From contig JAFEEH010000249.1 of assembly GCA_018241185.1 (NCBI GenBank), positions 1 to 64,000 on the forward strand: 64,000 nt of DNA. The letters run 5' to 3'. This DNA is from Pseudomonadota bacterium. Its GTDB lineage: Bacteria > Pseudomonadota > Gammaproteobacteria > Burkholderiales > Burkholderiaceae_C. The position numbers were made by a program, and so were the translations under genes. The notes beneath the pieces are model-generated. The model saw only the letters and a program-made list of their open reading frames with translations. It ran no database searches and was not told the DNA's origin. This document shows, one piece after another, positions 20,857 through 31,402 of the stretch (the stretch's first letter is position 1; the number at the start of each line of letters is the position of its first letter).

Positions 20857-22045
20857 CCTTGGCGATGGCCTGGCAGACGTAGTCGATGTTCTTGCTGTTC
20901 AGCGCCGCCACGCACATGCGGCCGGTGTCCGTGCCGTACACGCCGAACTCGTTGCGCAGGCGGACCATCTGGTCCTTGCTCAGGCCCGAGTAGCTGAACA
21001 TGCCGATCTGGCTGGTGATGAAGCCCATGTCCTGCTTCACGCCGGCGGCCTTCAGGCCGTCGACCAGCTTCTGGCGCATGGCCTTGATGCGCACGCGCAT
21101 CTCACCCAGTTCCTTCTCCCACAGGGCGCGCAGCTCGGCATTGCCCAGCACGGCCGCGACCACCGCGCCGCCGTGCGTCGGCGGGTTGCTGTAGTTGGTG
21201 CGGATCATGATCTTGAGTTGCGAGAGCACGCGGGCCGCCTCGTCCTTGTCGGCGCACAGCACCGACAGGGCGCCCACGCGCTCGCCATAGAGGCTGAAGC
21301 TCTTGGAGAAGGAGGTGGCGACGAAGAAGTTCAGGCCGGCGGCGACGAACTTGCCGATCACGGCGCCGTCTTCCTGGATGCCGTTGCCGAAGCCCTGGTA
21401 GGCCATGTCCAGGAAGGGCGTGAGGTTCTTCGCCTTCACGGCGGCCACCACCTGGTCCCACTGAGCCGGCGTGATGTCGTAGCCGGTCGGGTTGTGGCAG
21501 CAGGCATGCAGCACGACGATGGTGCCGGCAGGCGCGGCGTTCAGTGCGGCCAGCATGCCCTCGAAGTTCACGCCGCGCTTCTCGGCGTCGTAGTAGGGGT
21601 GGGTCTCGACGGTGAAGCCGGCCTGGGCGAACAGGGCGCGGTGGTTCTCCCAGCTCGGGTCGCTGATGAGCACCTTGGCGTTGGGGCTGAGCTTCTTCAG
21701 GAAGTCGGCGCCGATCTTCAGGCCGCCGGTGCCGCCCAGGCCCTGGACGGTGGCCACGCGACCGGACTTGACAGGCTCGCTGTCGGCGCCGAAGACGAGT
21801 GACTTGACGGCCGCGTCATAGGCGGCGATCCCGTCGATGGGCAGGTAGCCGCGGGCGCTCGGCGCCTTCATCATGTCCGCTTCGGCCTTCTTCACGCACT
21901 CCAGCAGGGGCAGCTTGCCGTTGTCGTCGTAGTACACGCCCACGCCCAGGTTGACCTTGTTGGGGTTGGTGTCGGCGGCAAATTGTTCGTTGAGACCCAG
22001 GATCGGGTCGCGCGGCGCCATTTCGACGGCGGTGAACAGAGACAT
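20849..22045 (-). CDS. aromatic-amino-acid/aspartate aminotransferase (class I, PLP)
   Basis: The 398-aa protein starts at ATG 22045 (MSLFTAVEMAPRDPILGLNEQF). It belongs to the AspC/TyrB fold-type I aminotransferases: NLGVGVYYDDNGKLPLL, LGGTGGLKIGADFL, SDPSWENHRALF, HACCHNPTGYD, DMAYQGFGNG and the PLP-lysine SFSKSFSLYGERVG, with MCVAALN (the arginine before it binds the carboxylate) near the end. AspC and TyrB are not separable by eye. Role: transfer of amino groups between glutamate and aspartate or phenylalanine/tyrosine 2-oxo acids in the cytoplasm. It is divergent from uvrB across 169 bp. Confidence 0.92.
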   Translation of the reverse strand: MSLFTAVEMAPRDPILGLNEQFAADTNPNKVNLGVGVYYDDNGKLPLLECVKKAEADMMKAPSARGYLPIDGIAAYDAAVKSLVFGADSEPVKSGRVATVQGLGGTGGLKIGADFLKKLSPNAKVLISDPSWENHRALFAQAGFTVETHPYYDAEKRGVNFEGMLAALNAAPAGTIVVLHACCHNPTGYDITPAQWDQVVAAVKAKNLTPFLDMAYQGFGNGIQEDGAVIGKFVAAGLNFFVATSFSKSFSLYGERVGALSVLCADKDEAARVLSQLKIMIRTNYSNPPTHGGAVVAAVLGNAELRALWEKELGEMRVRIKAMRQKLVDGLKAAGVKQDMGFITSQIGMFSYSGLSKDQMVRLRNEFGVYGTDTGRMCVAALNSKNIDYVCQAIAKVV

Positions 22046-22214
22046 TTGGAGTGAGTCCTTCGGGTGGTGAGCTGCCCGGCGCGGATGGCGGGGCTTTCGG
22101 CGATCCCGCGGCTGCGCTAGCCTTGCGGGTTCGCTTGAATTTTACCGGGCCGGTCTGCAGCTGTACCGGAACACCGTCTCCCGACCACCGTCCCCTTCTG
22201 TTCTGTAGCGCACG

Positions 22215-24326
22215 ATGCCTTCCGCCCCCGACACCCCCGAAGCCGTCCTGGACACGCCCCGCCAGGGCGAGTTCGTCAGCTTCCCCGATTCCCCGTTCCA
22301 GCTCTTCCAGCCGTACCCACCGGCCGGCGACCAGCCCACCGCCATCGCCAAGCTGGTCGAGGGCGTGAACGACGGCGAGGTCTTCCAGACCCTGCTGGGC
22401 GTGACCGGCTCCGGCAAGACCTTCACCATGGCCAACGTGATCGCGCGGCTGGGCAAGCCGGCGATCGTGTTCGCGCCCAACAAAACGCTGGCCGCCCAGC
22501 TGTACAGCGAGTTCCGCGAGTTCTTCCCGAAGAACGCGGTGGAGTATTTCGTCAGCTACTACGACTACTACCAGCCCGAGGCCTATGTGCCGCAGCGCGA
22601 CCTGTTCATCGAGAAGGACTCGTCGATCAACGAACACATCGAGCAGATGCGGCTGTCGGCCACCAAGAGCGTGCTGGAGCGGCGCGACGTGGTGATCGTG
22701 GCCACGGTGAGCGCGATCTACGGCATCGGCACGCCCGAGGACTACATGGAGATGCGGCTGATCATGCGCGTGGGCGACAAGATCGGCCAGCGCGACCTCA
22801 TCGGGCGGCTGATCCGCATGCAGTACACGCGCAACGAGCAGGACTTCGCGCGCGGGACCTTCCGGGTGCGCGGCGACACCATCGACGTGTTTCCCGCCGA
22901 GCACAGCGAGTTGGCGATCCGGATCGAACTCTTCGACGACGAGATCGAGACGCTGTCGCTGTTCGACCCGCTGACCGGCCGCATCCGGCAGAAAGTGCCG
23001 CGCTTCACCGTCTATCCGTCGAGCCACTACGTGACGCCGCGCGACAAGACGCTGCGCGCCGTCGACACCATCAAGGCCGAGCTGGCCGACCGGCTCAAGG
23101 AACTGGTCGGCGCCGGCAAGCTGGTGGAGGCGCAGCGCCTGGAGCAGCGCACCCGCTTCGACCTGGAGATGCTGGCCGAGATCGGCCACTGCAAGGGCAT
23201 CGAGAACTACACGCGCCACCTGTCGGGCGCCGCTCCGGGCGACCCGCCGGCCACCTTGACGGATTACATGCCCAAGGACGGCATCATGTTCCTGGACGAG
23301 AGCCACCAGATGATCGGCCAGCTCTCGGCCATGTACAACGGCGACCGCGCGCGCAAGACCACGCTGGTGGAATACGGCTTCCGCCTGCCCTCGGCGCTGG
23401 ACAACCGGCCGCTGAAGTTCGAGGAGTTCGAGCGGCGCATGCGCCAGTGCATCTTCGTGTCGGCCACGCCGGCCGCGTACGAGCAGGAGCACGCCGGCCA
23501 GGTGGTGGAGCAACTGGTGCGGCCCACCGGCCTGATCGACCCCGAGGTGGAGGTGCGCCCGGCGACGCACCAGGTCGATGACGTGCTGCAGGAGATCCGC
23601 ATCCGCGTCGAGAAGAACGAGCGCGTGCTCATCACGACGTTGACCAAACGCATGGCCGAGCAGCTGACCGACTACCTGGGCGACAACGGCGTGAAGGTGC
23701 GCTACCTGCACAGCGACGTGGACACGGTGGAGCGCGTGGAGATCCTGCGCGACCTGCGCCTGGGCACCTTCGACGTGCTGGTGGGCATCAACCTGCTGCG
23801 CGAGGGCCTGGACATTCCCGAGGTGTCGCTGGTGGCCATCCTCGACGCCGACAAGGAAGGCTTTTTGCGAGCCGAGCGCAGCCTGATTCAGACCATCGGC
23901 CGGGCGGCGCGCAACCTGCACGGCAAGGCCATCCTGTACGCCGACAACGTGACCGCCTCGATGAAGAAGGCCATCGACGAGACGGAACGCCGGCGTGCCA
24001 AGCAGATCGCCTTCAACGAGGCCAACGGCATCACGCCGCGCAGCATCGTCAAGCAGGTGCGCGAGCTGATCGACGGCGTCTACAGCGAGAAATCGGGCAA
24101 GGAGGCGGCCAAGCGCGACCTGGAGCGCGCGAAGGTCGAGGACATGTCCGAAAAAGACATTGCCAGGGAGATCAAGCGGCTGGAAAAGCAGATGCTCGAG
24201 CACGCACGCAACCTGGAGTTCGAGAAGGCCGCGCGCGTGCGCGACCAGCTGGCGCTGCTGCGCGAGCAGGCCTTCGGGGCAGCGGGCGGCGACAACATCG
24301 CGGTGCTGCCCGCTGGCGGCTCCTGA
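22215..24326 (+). CDS. uvrB: excinuclease ABC subunit B
   Basis: The 703-aa helicase-like subunit of the UvrABC nucleotide-excision repair complex. It shows the Walker [14 protein letters not shown], the beta-hairpin [36 protein letters not shown] box LDESHQ, motif V/VI ([39 protein letters not shown], split in text here only by family knowledge) and a C-terminal UVR domain ([31 protein letters not shown]) that contacts UvrC. Start ATG 22215 gives a short N-terminal extension before the conserved [13 protein letters not shown] weak LexA-like site lies upstream but has a mismatch and is not called. Downstream is the isc cluster. Confidence 0.97.
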   Translation: MPSAPDTPEAVLDTPRQGEFVSFPDSPFQLFQPYPPAGDQPTAIAKLVEGVNDGEVFQTLLGVTGSGKTFTMANVIARLGKPAIVFAPNKTLAAQLYSEFREFFPKNAVEYFVSYYDYYQPEAYVPQRDLFIEKDSSINEHIEQMRLSATKSVLERRDVVIVATVSAIYGIGTPEDYMEMRLIMRVGDKIGQRDLIGRLIRMQYTRNEQDFARGTFRVRGDTIDVFPAEHSELAIRIELFDDEIETLSLFDPLTGRIRQKVPRFTVYPSSHYVTPRDKTLRAVDTIKAELADRLKELVGAGKLVEAQRLEQRTRFDLEMLAEIGHCKGIENYTRHLSGAAPGDPPATLTDYMPKDGIMFLDESHQMIGQLSAMYNGDRARKTTLVEYGFRLPSALDNRPLKFEEFERRMRQCIFVSATPAAYEQEHAGQVVEQLVRPTGLIDPEVEVRPATHQVDDVLQEIRIRVEKNERVLITTLTKRMAEQLTDYLGDNGVKVRYLHSDVDTVERVEILRDLRLGTFDVLVGINLLREGLDIPEVSLVAILDADKEGFLRAERSLIQTIGRAARNLHGKAILYADNVTASMKKAIDETERRRAKQIAFNEANGITPRSIVKQVRELIDGVYSEKSGKEAAKRDLERAKVEDMSEKDIAREIKRLEKQMLEHARNLEFEKAARVRDQLALLREQAFGAAGGDNIAVLPAGGS

Positions 24327-24389
24327 GGGCGAGCCGTCGGCATCCGCCGGCTTCGCATGGCGTGGAACCGGTTTCAGCGGGTTTACCCG

Positions 24390-24412
24390 AGCAGAACTCA
24401 GGGCTTTCTGCT
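24390..24412. repeat. perfect 7-bp inverted repeat upstream of iscR
   Basis: AGCAGAA (24390-24396) and TTCTGCT (24406-24412) are separated by 9 bp. The site sits between uvrB and iscR, 5 bp upstream of a second inverted repeat. Without a T-run it is more likely an operator or RNA hairpin than a terminator. Confidence 0.5.
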
Positions 24413-24416
24413 AAAC

Positions 24417-24433
24417 TTGAGCGAAACACTCAA
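24417..24433. promoter_or_regulatory. candidate IscR operator upstream of iscR
   Basis: TTGAG (24417-24421) and CTCAA (24429-24433) form an inverted repeat with a 7-bp AT-richer spacer, flanked by TAAAC upstream. IscR-type cluster-bound operators in proteobacteria have a comparable CTTGA ... half-site form (from memory). Position 136 bp before iscR, in the only regulatory gap of the cluster, suits autoregulation. Unverified. Confidence 0.4.
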
Positions 24434-24568
24434 CAAAAGTCTGAACTTCGCGATGAAGGGCCGTCTCTGACTCCTGAATGGGCATGAGACGGGCAGGGGC
24501 GGAGACGACGCCACCCGGGCTGTGTTCCAGGTGTCATTTCAACGGTAAGCACTTCGAAGGAGCTTGCG

Positions 24569-25105
24569 ATGCGTCTCACAACCAAGGGCCGTTTTGCGGT
24601 CACGGCCATGATCGATCTGGCACTGCGCCAGAACACCGGCCCGGTCACGCTGGCGGCCATCAGCCAGCGGCAGCAGATTTCGCTGTCGTACCTCGAACAG
24701 CTGTTCGGCAAGCTGCGCCGCCACGAGCTCGTCGAATCCACCCGCGGTCCCGGCGGCGGCTATTCGCTGGGCCGCAAGGCTTCGGATATCACCGTCGCCG
24801 ATATCATCGTCTCGGTCGACGAGCCGATCGACGCCACGCAGTGCGGCGGCAAGGAAAACTGCCTGGGCGAAGCCGGCCGCTGCATGACGCACGAGCTGTG
24901 GGCTTCGCTCAACCAGAAGATGGTCGAGTTCCTGGATTCGGTCACGCTGCAGAAGCTGGTCGACGACCAGATCGCCAAGGGCGTGCAGATCGAGAACAAG
25001 CCGGCCGTGAAGCGGGCCATCTCGAGCCAGCCGGTGGTCAAGCCGATTCGCGTGAACGCGCCGAATTCGGTCTTTGCCCTCGGCAACGCCTTCGCCAAAT
25101 CCTGA
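24569..25105 (+). CDS. iscR: Fe-S cluster regulator IscR (Rrf2 family)
   Basis: The 178-aa Rrf2 winged-helix repressor starts [19 protein letters not shown], the near-invariant IscR N-terminus. The recognition helix region [31 protein letters not shown] follows, and then the [2Fe-2S] ligands [20 protein letters not shown] (three Cys near residues 92-104, with a nearby His). In known systems the holo form represses the isc operon and the apo form activates other targets. A GGAGCTT ribosome site precedes ATG 24569. It is the first gene of the isc cluster and probably self-regulates through the sites at 24.39-24.43 kb. Confidence 0.97.
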   Translation: MRLTTKGRFAVTAMIDLALRQNTGPVTLAAISQRQQISLSYLEQLFGKLRRHELVESTRGPGGGYSLGRKASDITVADIIVSVDEPIDATQCGGKENCLGEAGRCMTHELWASLNQKMVEFLDSVTLQKLVDDQIAKGVQIENKPAVKRAISSQPVVKPIRVNAPNSVFALGNAFAKS

Positions 25106-25184
25106 TTCGACCGGGCCATCGCCGGCGGCTGCGGCCCCGGCCGGCCCACGCGCATTGTTTGACCCCCGCCAGCACGAGCAAGCC

Positions 25185-26405
25185 ATGGATGTGACCCCTC
25201 ATTTCCCGATCTACCTGGACTACGGCGCGACGACGCCGGTCGACCCGCGCGTGGTCGACGCGATGATTCCCTGGCTGCGCGAGCACTTCGGCAACCCGGC
25301 GTCCCGCAGCCATGCCTGGGGCTGGGAGGCCGAAGAGGCTGTCGAGAAGGCGCGTACCCAGGTGGCCGACCTGATCGGTGCCGACCCGCGCGAGATCGTG
25401 TGGACCTCCGGCGCCACCGAGTCCGATAACCTGGCCATCAAGGGGGCCGCGCACTTCTACAAAGGCAAGGGCAAGCACCTGATCACCGTCAAGACCGAGC
25501 ACAAGGCGGTGCTGGACGTGATGCGCGAACTGGAACGCCAGGGCTTCGAGGTGACCTACCTCGACGTCGAGGAAAACGGCCTGCTCGACTTGGAGAAGTT
25601 CAAGGCGGCGATCCGTCCCGACACCATCCTCGCGAGCGTCATGTACGTGAACAACGAGATCGGCGTTGTCCAGGACGTGGTCGCGCTGGGCAACCTGTGC
25701 CGCGAGAAGGGCGTGATCTTCCACGTCGACGCCGCGCAGGCCACCGGCAAGCTCGAGATCGACGTCGCCAAGCTGCCCATCGACCTGATGAGCCTGGCCT
25801 CGCACAAGACCTACGGGCCCAAGGGCATCGGTGCGCTGTACGTGCGCCGCAAGCCGCGCGTGCGGCTGGAGGCCCAGATGCACGGCGGCGGCCACGAGCG
25901 CGGCATGCGCTCGGGCACCCTGCCCACGCACCAGATCGTCGGCATGGGCGAGGCCTTCCGCATCGCCAAGGCAGAGATGAAGGATGACATCGCCAAGGCG
26001 AAGCACCTGCAGAAGCGCCTGCTGGACGGCCTGAAGGACGTCGAACAGGTCTTCATCAACGGCGATCTAGAGCACCGCGTGCCGCACAACCTGAACATGA
26101 GCTTCAACTTCGTCGAAGGCGAATCGCTCATCATGGGCATCAAGGGCCTGGCGGTGTCGTCGGGTTCGGCCTGCACCTCGGCCAGCCTGGAGCCTAGCTA
26201 CGTGCTGCGTGCCTTGGGCCGCAGCGACGAGCTGGCCCACAGCAGCCTGCGCATGACCATCGGCCGCTTCACGACCGAGGAGGAGATCGACTACGCCATC
26301 GCCACCATCAAGCACAACGTGGCCAAGCTGCGCGAGCTGAGCCCGCTGTGGGAGATGTACCAGGACGGGGTCGATCTGAGCACCATCCAGTGGGCAGCGC
26401 ACTGA
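25185..26405 (+). CDS. iscS: cysteine desulfurase IscS
   Basis: The 406-aa PLP enzyme removes sulfur from cysteine for Fe-S assembly and tRNA thiolation. Start ATG 25185 gives [23 protein letters not shown], the standard N-terminus. Key motifs: [22 protein letters not shown] (conserved His), [10 protein letters not shown] (PLP Asp), [20 protein letters not shown] with the PLP Lys, and the mobile loop [21 protein letters not shown] bearing the catalytic Cys. It is 79 bp after iscR and precedes iscU. Confidence 0.97.
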   Translation: MDVTPHFPIYLDYGATTPVDPRVVDAMIPWLREHFGNPASRSHAWGWEAEEAVEKARTQVADLIGADPREIVWTSGATESDNLAIKGAAHFYKGKGKHLITVKTEHKAVLDVMRELERQGFEVTYLDVEENGLLDLEKFKAAIRPDTILASVMYVNNEIGVVQDVVALGNLCREKGVIFHVDAAQATGKLEIDVAKLPIDLMSLASHKTYGPKGIGALYVRRKPRVRLEAQMHGGGHERGMRSGTLPTHQIVGMGEAFRIAKAEMKDDIAKAKHLQKRLLDGLKDVEQVFINGDLEHRVPHNLNMSFNFVEGESLIMGIKGLAVSSGSACTSASLEPSYVLRALGRSDELAHSSLRMTIGRFTTEEEIDYAIATIKHNVAKLRELSPLWEMYQDGVDLSTIQWAAH

Positions 26406-26447
26406 ACGCCGCTCAACGTAGAACACCACGATTGAAGAGGTAACACC

Positions 26448-26864
26448 ATGGCTTATTCCGAGAAGGTCATCGACCACTACGAAAACCCCCGCAACGTCGG
26501 CTCCTTCGACAAGGGCGACGACTCGGTGGGCACCGGCATGGTCGGCGCGCCGGCCTGCGGCGATGTGATGAAGCTGCAGATCAAGGTCAATCCGGAGACG
26601 GGTGTGATCGAGGATGCGCGCTTCAAGACCTATGGCTGCGGCTCGGCGATCGCCTCGTCCTCGCTCGTCACCGAGTGGGTCAAGGGCAAGACGCTGGACG
26701 AGGCGGCTGCGCTCAAGAACGCGCAGATCGCCGAGGAACTGGCGCTCCCGCCGGTGAAGATCCATTGCTCGATCCTGGCCGAGGACGCGATCAAGGCTGC
26801 CGTGAACGACTACAAGGCCAAGCACGGCGCCAAGGCGCCGGCCGGCGAAGAAGCCGTTCACTGA
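26448..26864 (+). CDS. iscU: Fe-S cluster scaffold IscU
   Basis: The 138-aa scaffold builds [2Fe-2S] clusters with sulfur from Isc[21 protein letters not shown] is the family start. The three ligand cysteines are in [13 protein letters not shown] (with the adjacent Asp), [11 protein letters not shown] and [11 protein letters not shown], and the LPPVKIHC motif is the HscA-binding site. It is longer than E. coli IscU (128 aa) by a short Lys/Ala tail. GAGG upstream of ATG 26448 is a good ribosome site. Partners IscS, IscA, HscB and HscA are all adjacent. Confidence 0.97.
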   Translation: MAYSEKVIDHYENPRNVGSFDKGDDSVGTGMVGAPACGDVMKLQIKVNPETGVIEDARFKTYGCGSAIASSSLVTEWVKGKTLDEAAALKNAQIAEELALPPVKIHCSILAEDAIKAAVNDYKAKHGAKAPAGEEAVH

Positions 26865-26899
26865 TCTTTCCTTCTCGTTCGTTCGACCGCTCCCGCACC

Positions 26900-27223
26900 A
26901 TGCCCGTCACTCTGACCGAAGCCGCTGCCCGCCATGTGAACCGCTACCTGAGCAAGCGGGGCAAGGGGGTGGGCGTGCGGCTGGGCGTCAAGACGACGGG
27001 GTGCTCGGGCCTGGCTTACAAGCTTGAGTACGTCGACGAGATGGCGCCCGAGGACGTGGTGTTTGAAGACCACGGTGTGAAGGTGCTCGTGGACCCGAAG
27101 AGCCTGGCCTACATCGACGGCACACAACTCGATTTCGTACGCGAGGGCCTGAACGAAGGCTTCAAGTTCAACAACCCGAACGAACGCGACCGCTGCGGCT
27201 GCGGCGAGAGCTTCCGGATCTAG
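26900..27223 (+). CDS. iscA: A-type Fe-S carrier IscA
   Basis: The 107-aa A-type carrier starts at ATG 26900 ([21 protein letters not shown]). The three conserved Cys are in [16 protein letters not shown] and near the end in RCGCGESF, which bind iron or a cluster for transfer to [4Fe-4S] enzymes. Length equals E. coli IscA. A strong intrinsic terminator follows within 30 bp. Confidence 0.96.
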   Translation: MPVTLTEAAARHVNRYLSKRGKGVGVRLGVKTTGCSGLAYKLEYVDEMAPEDVVFEDHGVKVLVDPKSLAYIDGTQLDFVREGLNEGFKFNNPNERDRCGCGESFRI

Positions 27224-27252
27224 CCACTCGCTGCGGCGAGGGCGATTGCAAG

Positions 27253-27280
27253 AGCCGCCGCCCGAGGCGGCTTTTTTTGT
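27253..27280 (+). terminator. strong intrinsic terminator after iscA
   Basis: AGCCGCC (27253-27259) and GGCGGCT (27266-27272) form a 7-bp GC-rich stem with a 6-base loop, followed by a run of seven T. It separates iscRSUA from hscB-hscA-fdx, either as a full stop or as an attenuator that lowers chaperone expression. Confidence 0.88.
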
Positions 27281-27326
27281 CGCCGGGCCGCCCCAAGACA
27301 AAACGCACTCCTCGGGGGGTAGCGAA

Positions 27327-27360
27327 CCACGCGGCTGCGGGGAGCGTGGGGGCCTTTTTT
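27327..27360 (+). terminator. second terminator-like hairpin before hscB
   Basis: CCACGC (27327-27332) and GCGTGG (27344-27349) form a stem with an 11-base loop, followed by GGGGCC and six T. The stretch from 27306 (CACTCCTCGGGGGGTAGCG and onward) resembles a terminator-like element that I recall as recurrent in Comamonadaceae genomes. Only one copy is in this window. Confidence 0.6.
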
Positions 27361-27381
27361 GTTGGCCGTCCTGCGATCGAC

Positions 27382-27900
27382 ATGAACCTCAACGACACCG
27401 ACTTCGAACTCTTCGCCGTGCCGCCGACCTTTGCGCAGGACCGCAGCACCCTCGATGCGCGCTGGAAGGAACTGCAGCGCGAAGCCCACCCGGACCGCTT
27501 CGCGGCCCAGGGCGCGGCCGCACAGCGCGTGGCGATGCAGTGGTCGGTGCGCATCAACGAGGCCTACCAGCGCCTCAAGGATCCGCTCCAGCGCGCGACC
27601 TACCTGTGCGAGCTGAACGGCGCCCCCATCCAGGCCGAGACCAACACCGCCATGCCGCCCGAGTTCCTCATGCAGCAGATGGAATGGCGCGAAGCGCTCG
27701 ACGAGGCGGCCGACGAAAGCGCGCTCAATGCGCTGCAGGCCCAAGTCGATGCGGCACGCGCGCGGGCCCTGTCCTCGCTCGACTGGCTGATCGACGAGAA
27801 AGGCGACTACCCGGCCGCGGCGGCGCAGGTCAGAGCCCTCATGTTCATCGAGCGCTTTGCCACCGAGGTCGACCAGCGTTTCGACCGGCTGGGACAATAG
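27382..27900 (+). CDS. hscB: Fe-S assembly co-chaperone HscB
   Basis: The 172-aa J-protein starts at ATG 27382 ([17 protein letters not shown]). The J domain carries the HPD motif in [12 protein letters not shown], and the C-terminal three-helix domain ([19 protein letters not shown] ... [18 protein letters not shown]) binds IscU. It stimulates the HscA ATPase. It lies 21 bp before hscA on the same strand and behind two terminator-like hairpins, so it may have its own promoter or depend on read-through. Confidence 0.95.
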   Translation: MNLNDTDFELFAVPPTFAQDRSTLDARWKELQREAHPDRFAAQGAAAQRVAMQWSVRINEAYQRLKDPLQRATYLCELNGAPIQAETNTAMPPEFLMQQMEWREALDEAADESALNALQAQVDAARARALSSLDWLIDEKGDYPAAAAQVRALMFIERFATEVDQRFDRLGQ

Positions 27901-27920
27901 TTCTTCGCACTCCAGTTTCC

Positions 27921-29777
<1,857 letters not shown>

Positions 29778-29792
29778 AACCACCACGCCACG

Positions 29793-30131
29793 ATGCCCGT
29801 CATCAAGACCCTTCCCCACGCCGAGTACTGCCCGCAAGGCGCCGAGATCACGGCGCCGGCCGGCACCTCGATCTGTGAGGCCCTGCTCGACAACCACATC
29901 AACATCGAGCATGCCTGCGACATGAGCTGTGCCTGCACGACCTGCCACGTCGTCGTGCGCGAGGGCTACAACTCGCTCAACCAAGCCGACGAGGCCGAGG
30001 AAGACCTGCTCGACCGGGCGTGGGGCCTGGAGCCGCAGTCGCGCCTGTCCTGCCAGGCCATCCTGGCGCAGCAGGACGTGACGGTCGAGATCCCCAAGTA
30101 CTCGATCAACCACGCCAAAGAGAACCATTGA
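29793..30131 (+). CDS. fdx: [2Fe-2S] ferredoxin of the isc system
   Basis: The 112-aa adrenodoxin-type ferredoxin has the cluster ligands in HACDMSCACTTCHVVV (CX5CX2C) and a fourth Cys in SRLSCQAIL. It supplies electrons for cluster assembly. Start ATG 29793, 15 bp after hscA. The usual following small gene iscX is not found; dnaQ starts 1 bp after the stop codon. Confidence 0.95.
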   Translation: MPVIKTLPHAEYCPQGAEITAPAGTSICEALLDNHINIEHACDMSCACTTCHVVVREGYNSLNQADEAEEDLLDRAWGLEPQSRLSCQAILAQQDVTVEIPKYSINHAKENH

Positions 30132-30132
30132 G

Positions 30133-30852
30133 ATGAGCCGCCAGATCGTCCTCGACACCGAAACCACCGGCCTGTCGGCCGAGAACGGCGACCGCATCAT
30201 CGAGTTGGGCTGCGTCGAGCTCTTCAACCGCAAGCTCACCGGCAACGACCTGCACATCTACTTCAACCCGGAGCGCGAGAGCCATGAAGATGCGCTGCGC
30301 GTGCACGGGCTGACAACCGAGTTCCTGAGCGACAAGCCGAAGTTCGCCACCATGGCGCAGGAGATCGTCGAGTACCTGCGCGGGGCCGAGCTCATCATCC
30401 ACAACGCGGCCTTCGACGTCGGCTTCCTCAACAAGGAGTTCGAGCTGGCGGGCCTGGCGCCGCTGCGCGAGTTCGTGGGCGAAGTGACCGACACCCTGGC
30501 CATGGCCAAGCAGGTGTACCCGGGCAAGCGCAACTCGCTCGATGCGCTGTGCGACCGCTTCGGTGTCGACCGTTCCAACCGCACCTTCCACGGCGCCAAG
30601 CTCGACGCGCAACTGCTGGCCGATGTCTACATCAACCTCACGCGCGGCCAGGATGCCTTGCTGATCGAGGTGGAAAGCCGTAGCGAAGAGCAGGGCGCCG
30701 TCGTGGTGGTGGACCTGCGCAGCTTCACGCTGCCGGTGCTTCTGGCGTCCGATGACGAAGTGGGCGCCCATGAGAAAGTGCTCGCGGACCTGGACAAGGC
30801 CAGCGGCGGCAAGACGCTTTTCAAGCTGATGGCGGAAAAACCTGTGGCATAA
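30133..30852 (+). CDS. dnaQ: DNA polymerase III epsilon subunit (3'-5' proofreading exonuclease)
   Basis: The 239-aa DEDDh exonuclease starts at ATG 30133. Exo I is DTETTGL at the N-terminus, Exo II is IIHNAAFDVGFLNKEF, and Exo III is FHGAKLDAQLLADVY with the general-base His. A C-terminal segment (about 190-239) is the polymerase-binding part. It removes mismatched nucleotides as part of the Pol III core. It is tightly linked to fdx and is followed 47 bp later by a tRNA gene, so read-through from the isc chaperone genes is likely. Confidence 0.95.
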   Translation: MSRQIVLDTETTGLSAENGDRIIELGCVELFNRKLTGNDLHIYFNPERESHEDALRVHGLTTEFLSDKPKFATMAQEIVEYLRGAELIIHNAAFDVGFLNKEFELAGLAPLREFVGEVTDTLAMAKQVYPGKRNSLDALCDRFGVDRSNRTFHGAKLDAQLLADVYINLTRGQDALLIEVESRSEEQGAVVVVDLRSFTLPVLLASDDEVGAHEKVLADLDKASGGKTLFKLMAEKPVA

Positions 30853-30899
30853 TCATGGGCTTCGCAGGGCACGGCAGTGCATTGCGAAACACCCAACCA

Positions 30900-30974
30900 G
30901 GGCGGTTAGCTCAGGGGTAGAGCACAGCATTCACACTGCTGGGGTCGGGGGTTCAAAGCCCTCACCGCCCACCA
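30900..30974 (+). tRNA. tRNA-Val (anticodon CAC)
   Basis: The 75-nt cloverleaf: acceptor GGGCGGT (30900-30906) pairs with ACCGCCC (30964-30970), discriminator A and encoded CCA follow. The D arm is AGCTCAGGGGTAGAGC, the anticodon stem CAGCA/TGCTG encloses loop TTCACAC with anticodon CAC (Val, codon GUG), and the T loop is TTCAAAG in a GGGGG/CCCTC stem. Confidence 0.95.
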
Positions 30975-30990
30975 CACACCTCGCGATCGC

Positions 30991-31015
30991 GGCACCTTCG
31001 GGTGCCGTTTTCGTT
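30991..31015 (+). terminator. intrinsic terminator after tRNA-Val
   Basis: GGCACC (30991-30996), a TTCG tetraloop and GGTGCC (31001-31006) are followed by GTTTTCGTT. The classic stable UUCG hairpin lies 17 bp past the tRNA CCA end. Confidence 0.85.
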
Positions 31016-31141
31016 GTTGCCTCGGAAGATCCGATCCGGGTGTGTCGGCCGCTGCCGACGTATGCGCCGCCTGTGCGCCGGTACGCATCGTCGCGAGTGG
31101 GCGTAGAACTCGGCTCCATCAGACTCAACCAGGGGTTGACC

Positions 31142-31363
31142 ATGCAGCCGATGTCTCCCGAGCTTCCCACGCCGATCGTGCCTCCCGGCCCGGACCTTCC
31201 CGTCGAGCCGGACCGCGGGCCGGCCCCGCCGACCTTGCCTCCGTCGGATGCATCCATCCCCGCGCCGGGGAAGGCGCACCATCCGCCGACGTTGCTCGCG
31301 TGGCAGGCGCGTGCCAACCGGCACTTCATGCGTGCGGCCGCCTTCCGCTGGCGCGGCTTCTGA
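31142..31363 (+). CDS. small proline-rich protein, about 73 aa
   Basis: ATG 31142 gives a 73-aa product whose first half is very proline-rich (MQPMSPELPTPIVPPGPD and on to PAPPTLPP), followed by a basic C-terminus (LAWQARANRHFMRAAAFRWRGF). Similar short Pro-rich proteins are familiar from related genomes but have no known function. A longer frame upstream exists but lacks a good start. The gene lies between the tRNA terminator and the FAD oxidoreductase. It could be a real small protein or a chance open frame in GC-rich DNA. Confidence 0.4.
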   Translation: MQPMSPELPTPIVPPGPDLPVEPDRGPAPPTLPPSDASIPAPGKAHHPPTLLAWQARANRHFMRAAAFRWRGF

Positions 31364-31402
31364 GTGCGCCGCTTCCAGGCGACGTGCCGCTAAGCTCGCG
31401 GC

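Noticed and set aside
22161..22176. Possible LexA box (CTG-N10-CCG) upstream of uvrB
   Set aside because: The second half-site is CCG instead of CAG and the spacer is GC-rich; one mismatch in a six-base signature is too common by chance in this DNA.
21816..24203. Very long antisense open frame (about 795 codons) opposite uvrB, with similar ones opposite pccB, aceE and mcm
   Set aside because: High-GC DNA keeps antisense frames open; these translate to His/Arg/Leu-rich sequences without motifs and lie entirely over well-recognised genes.
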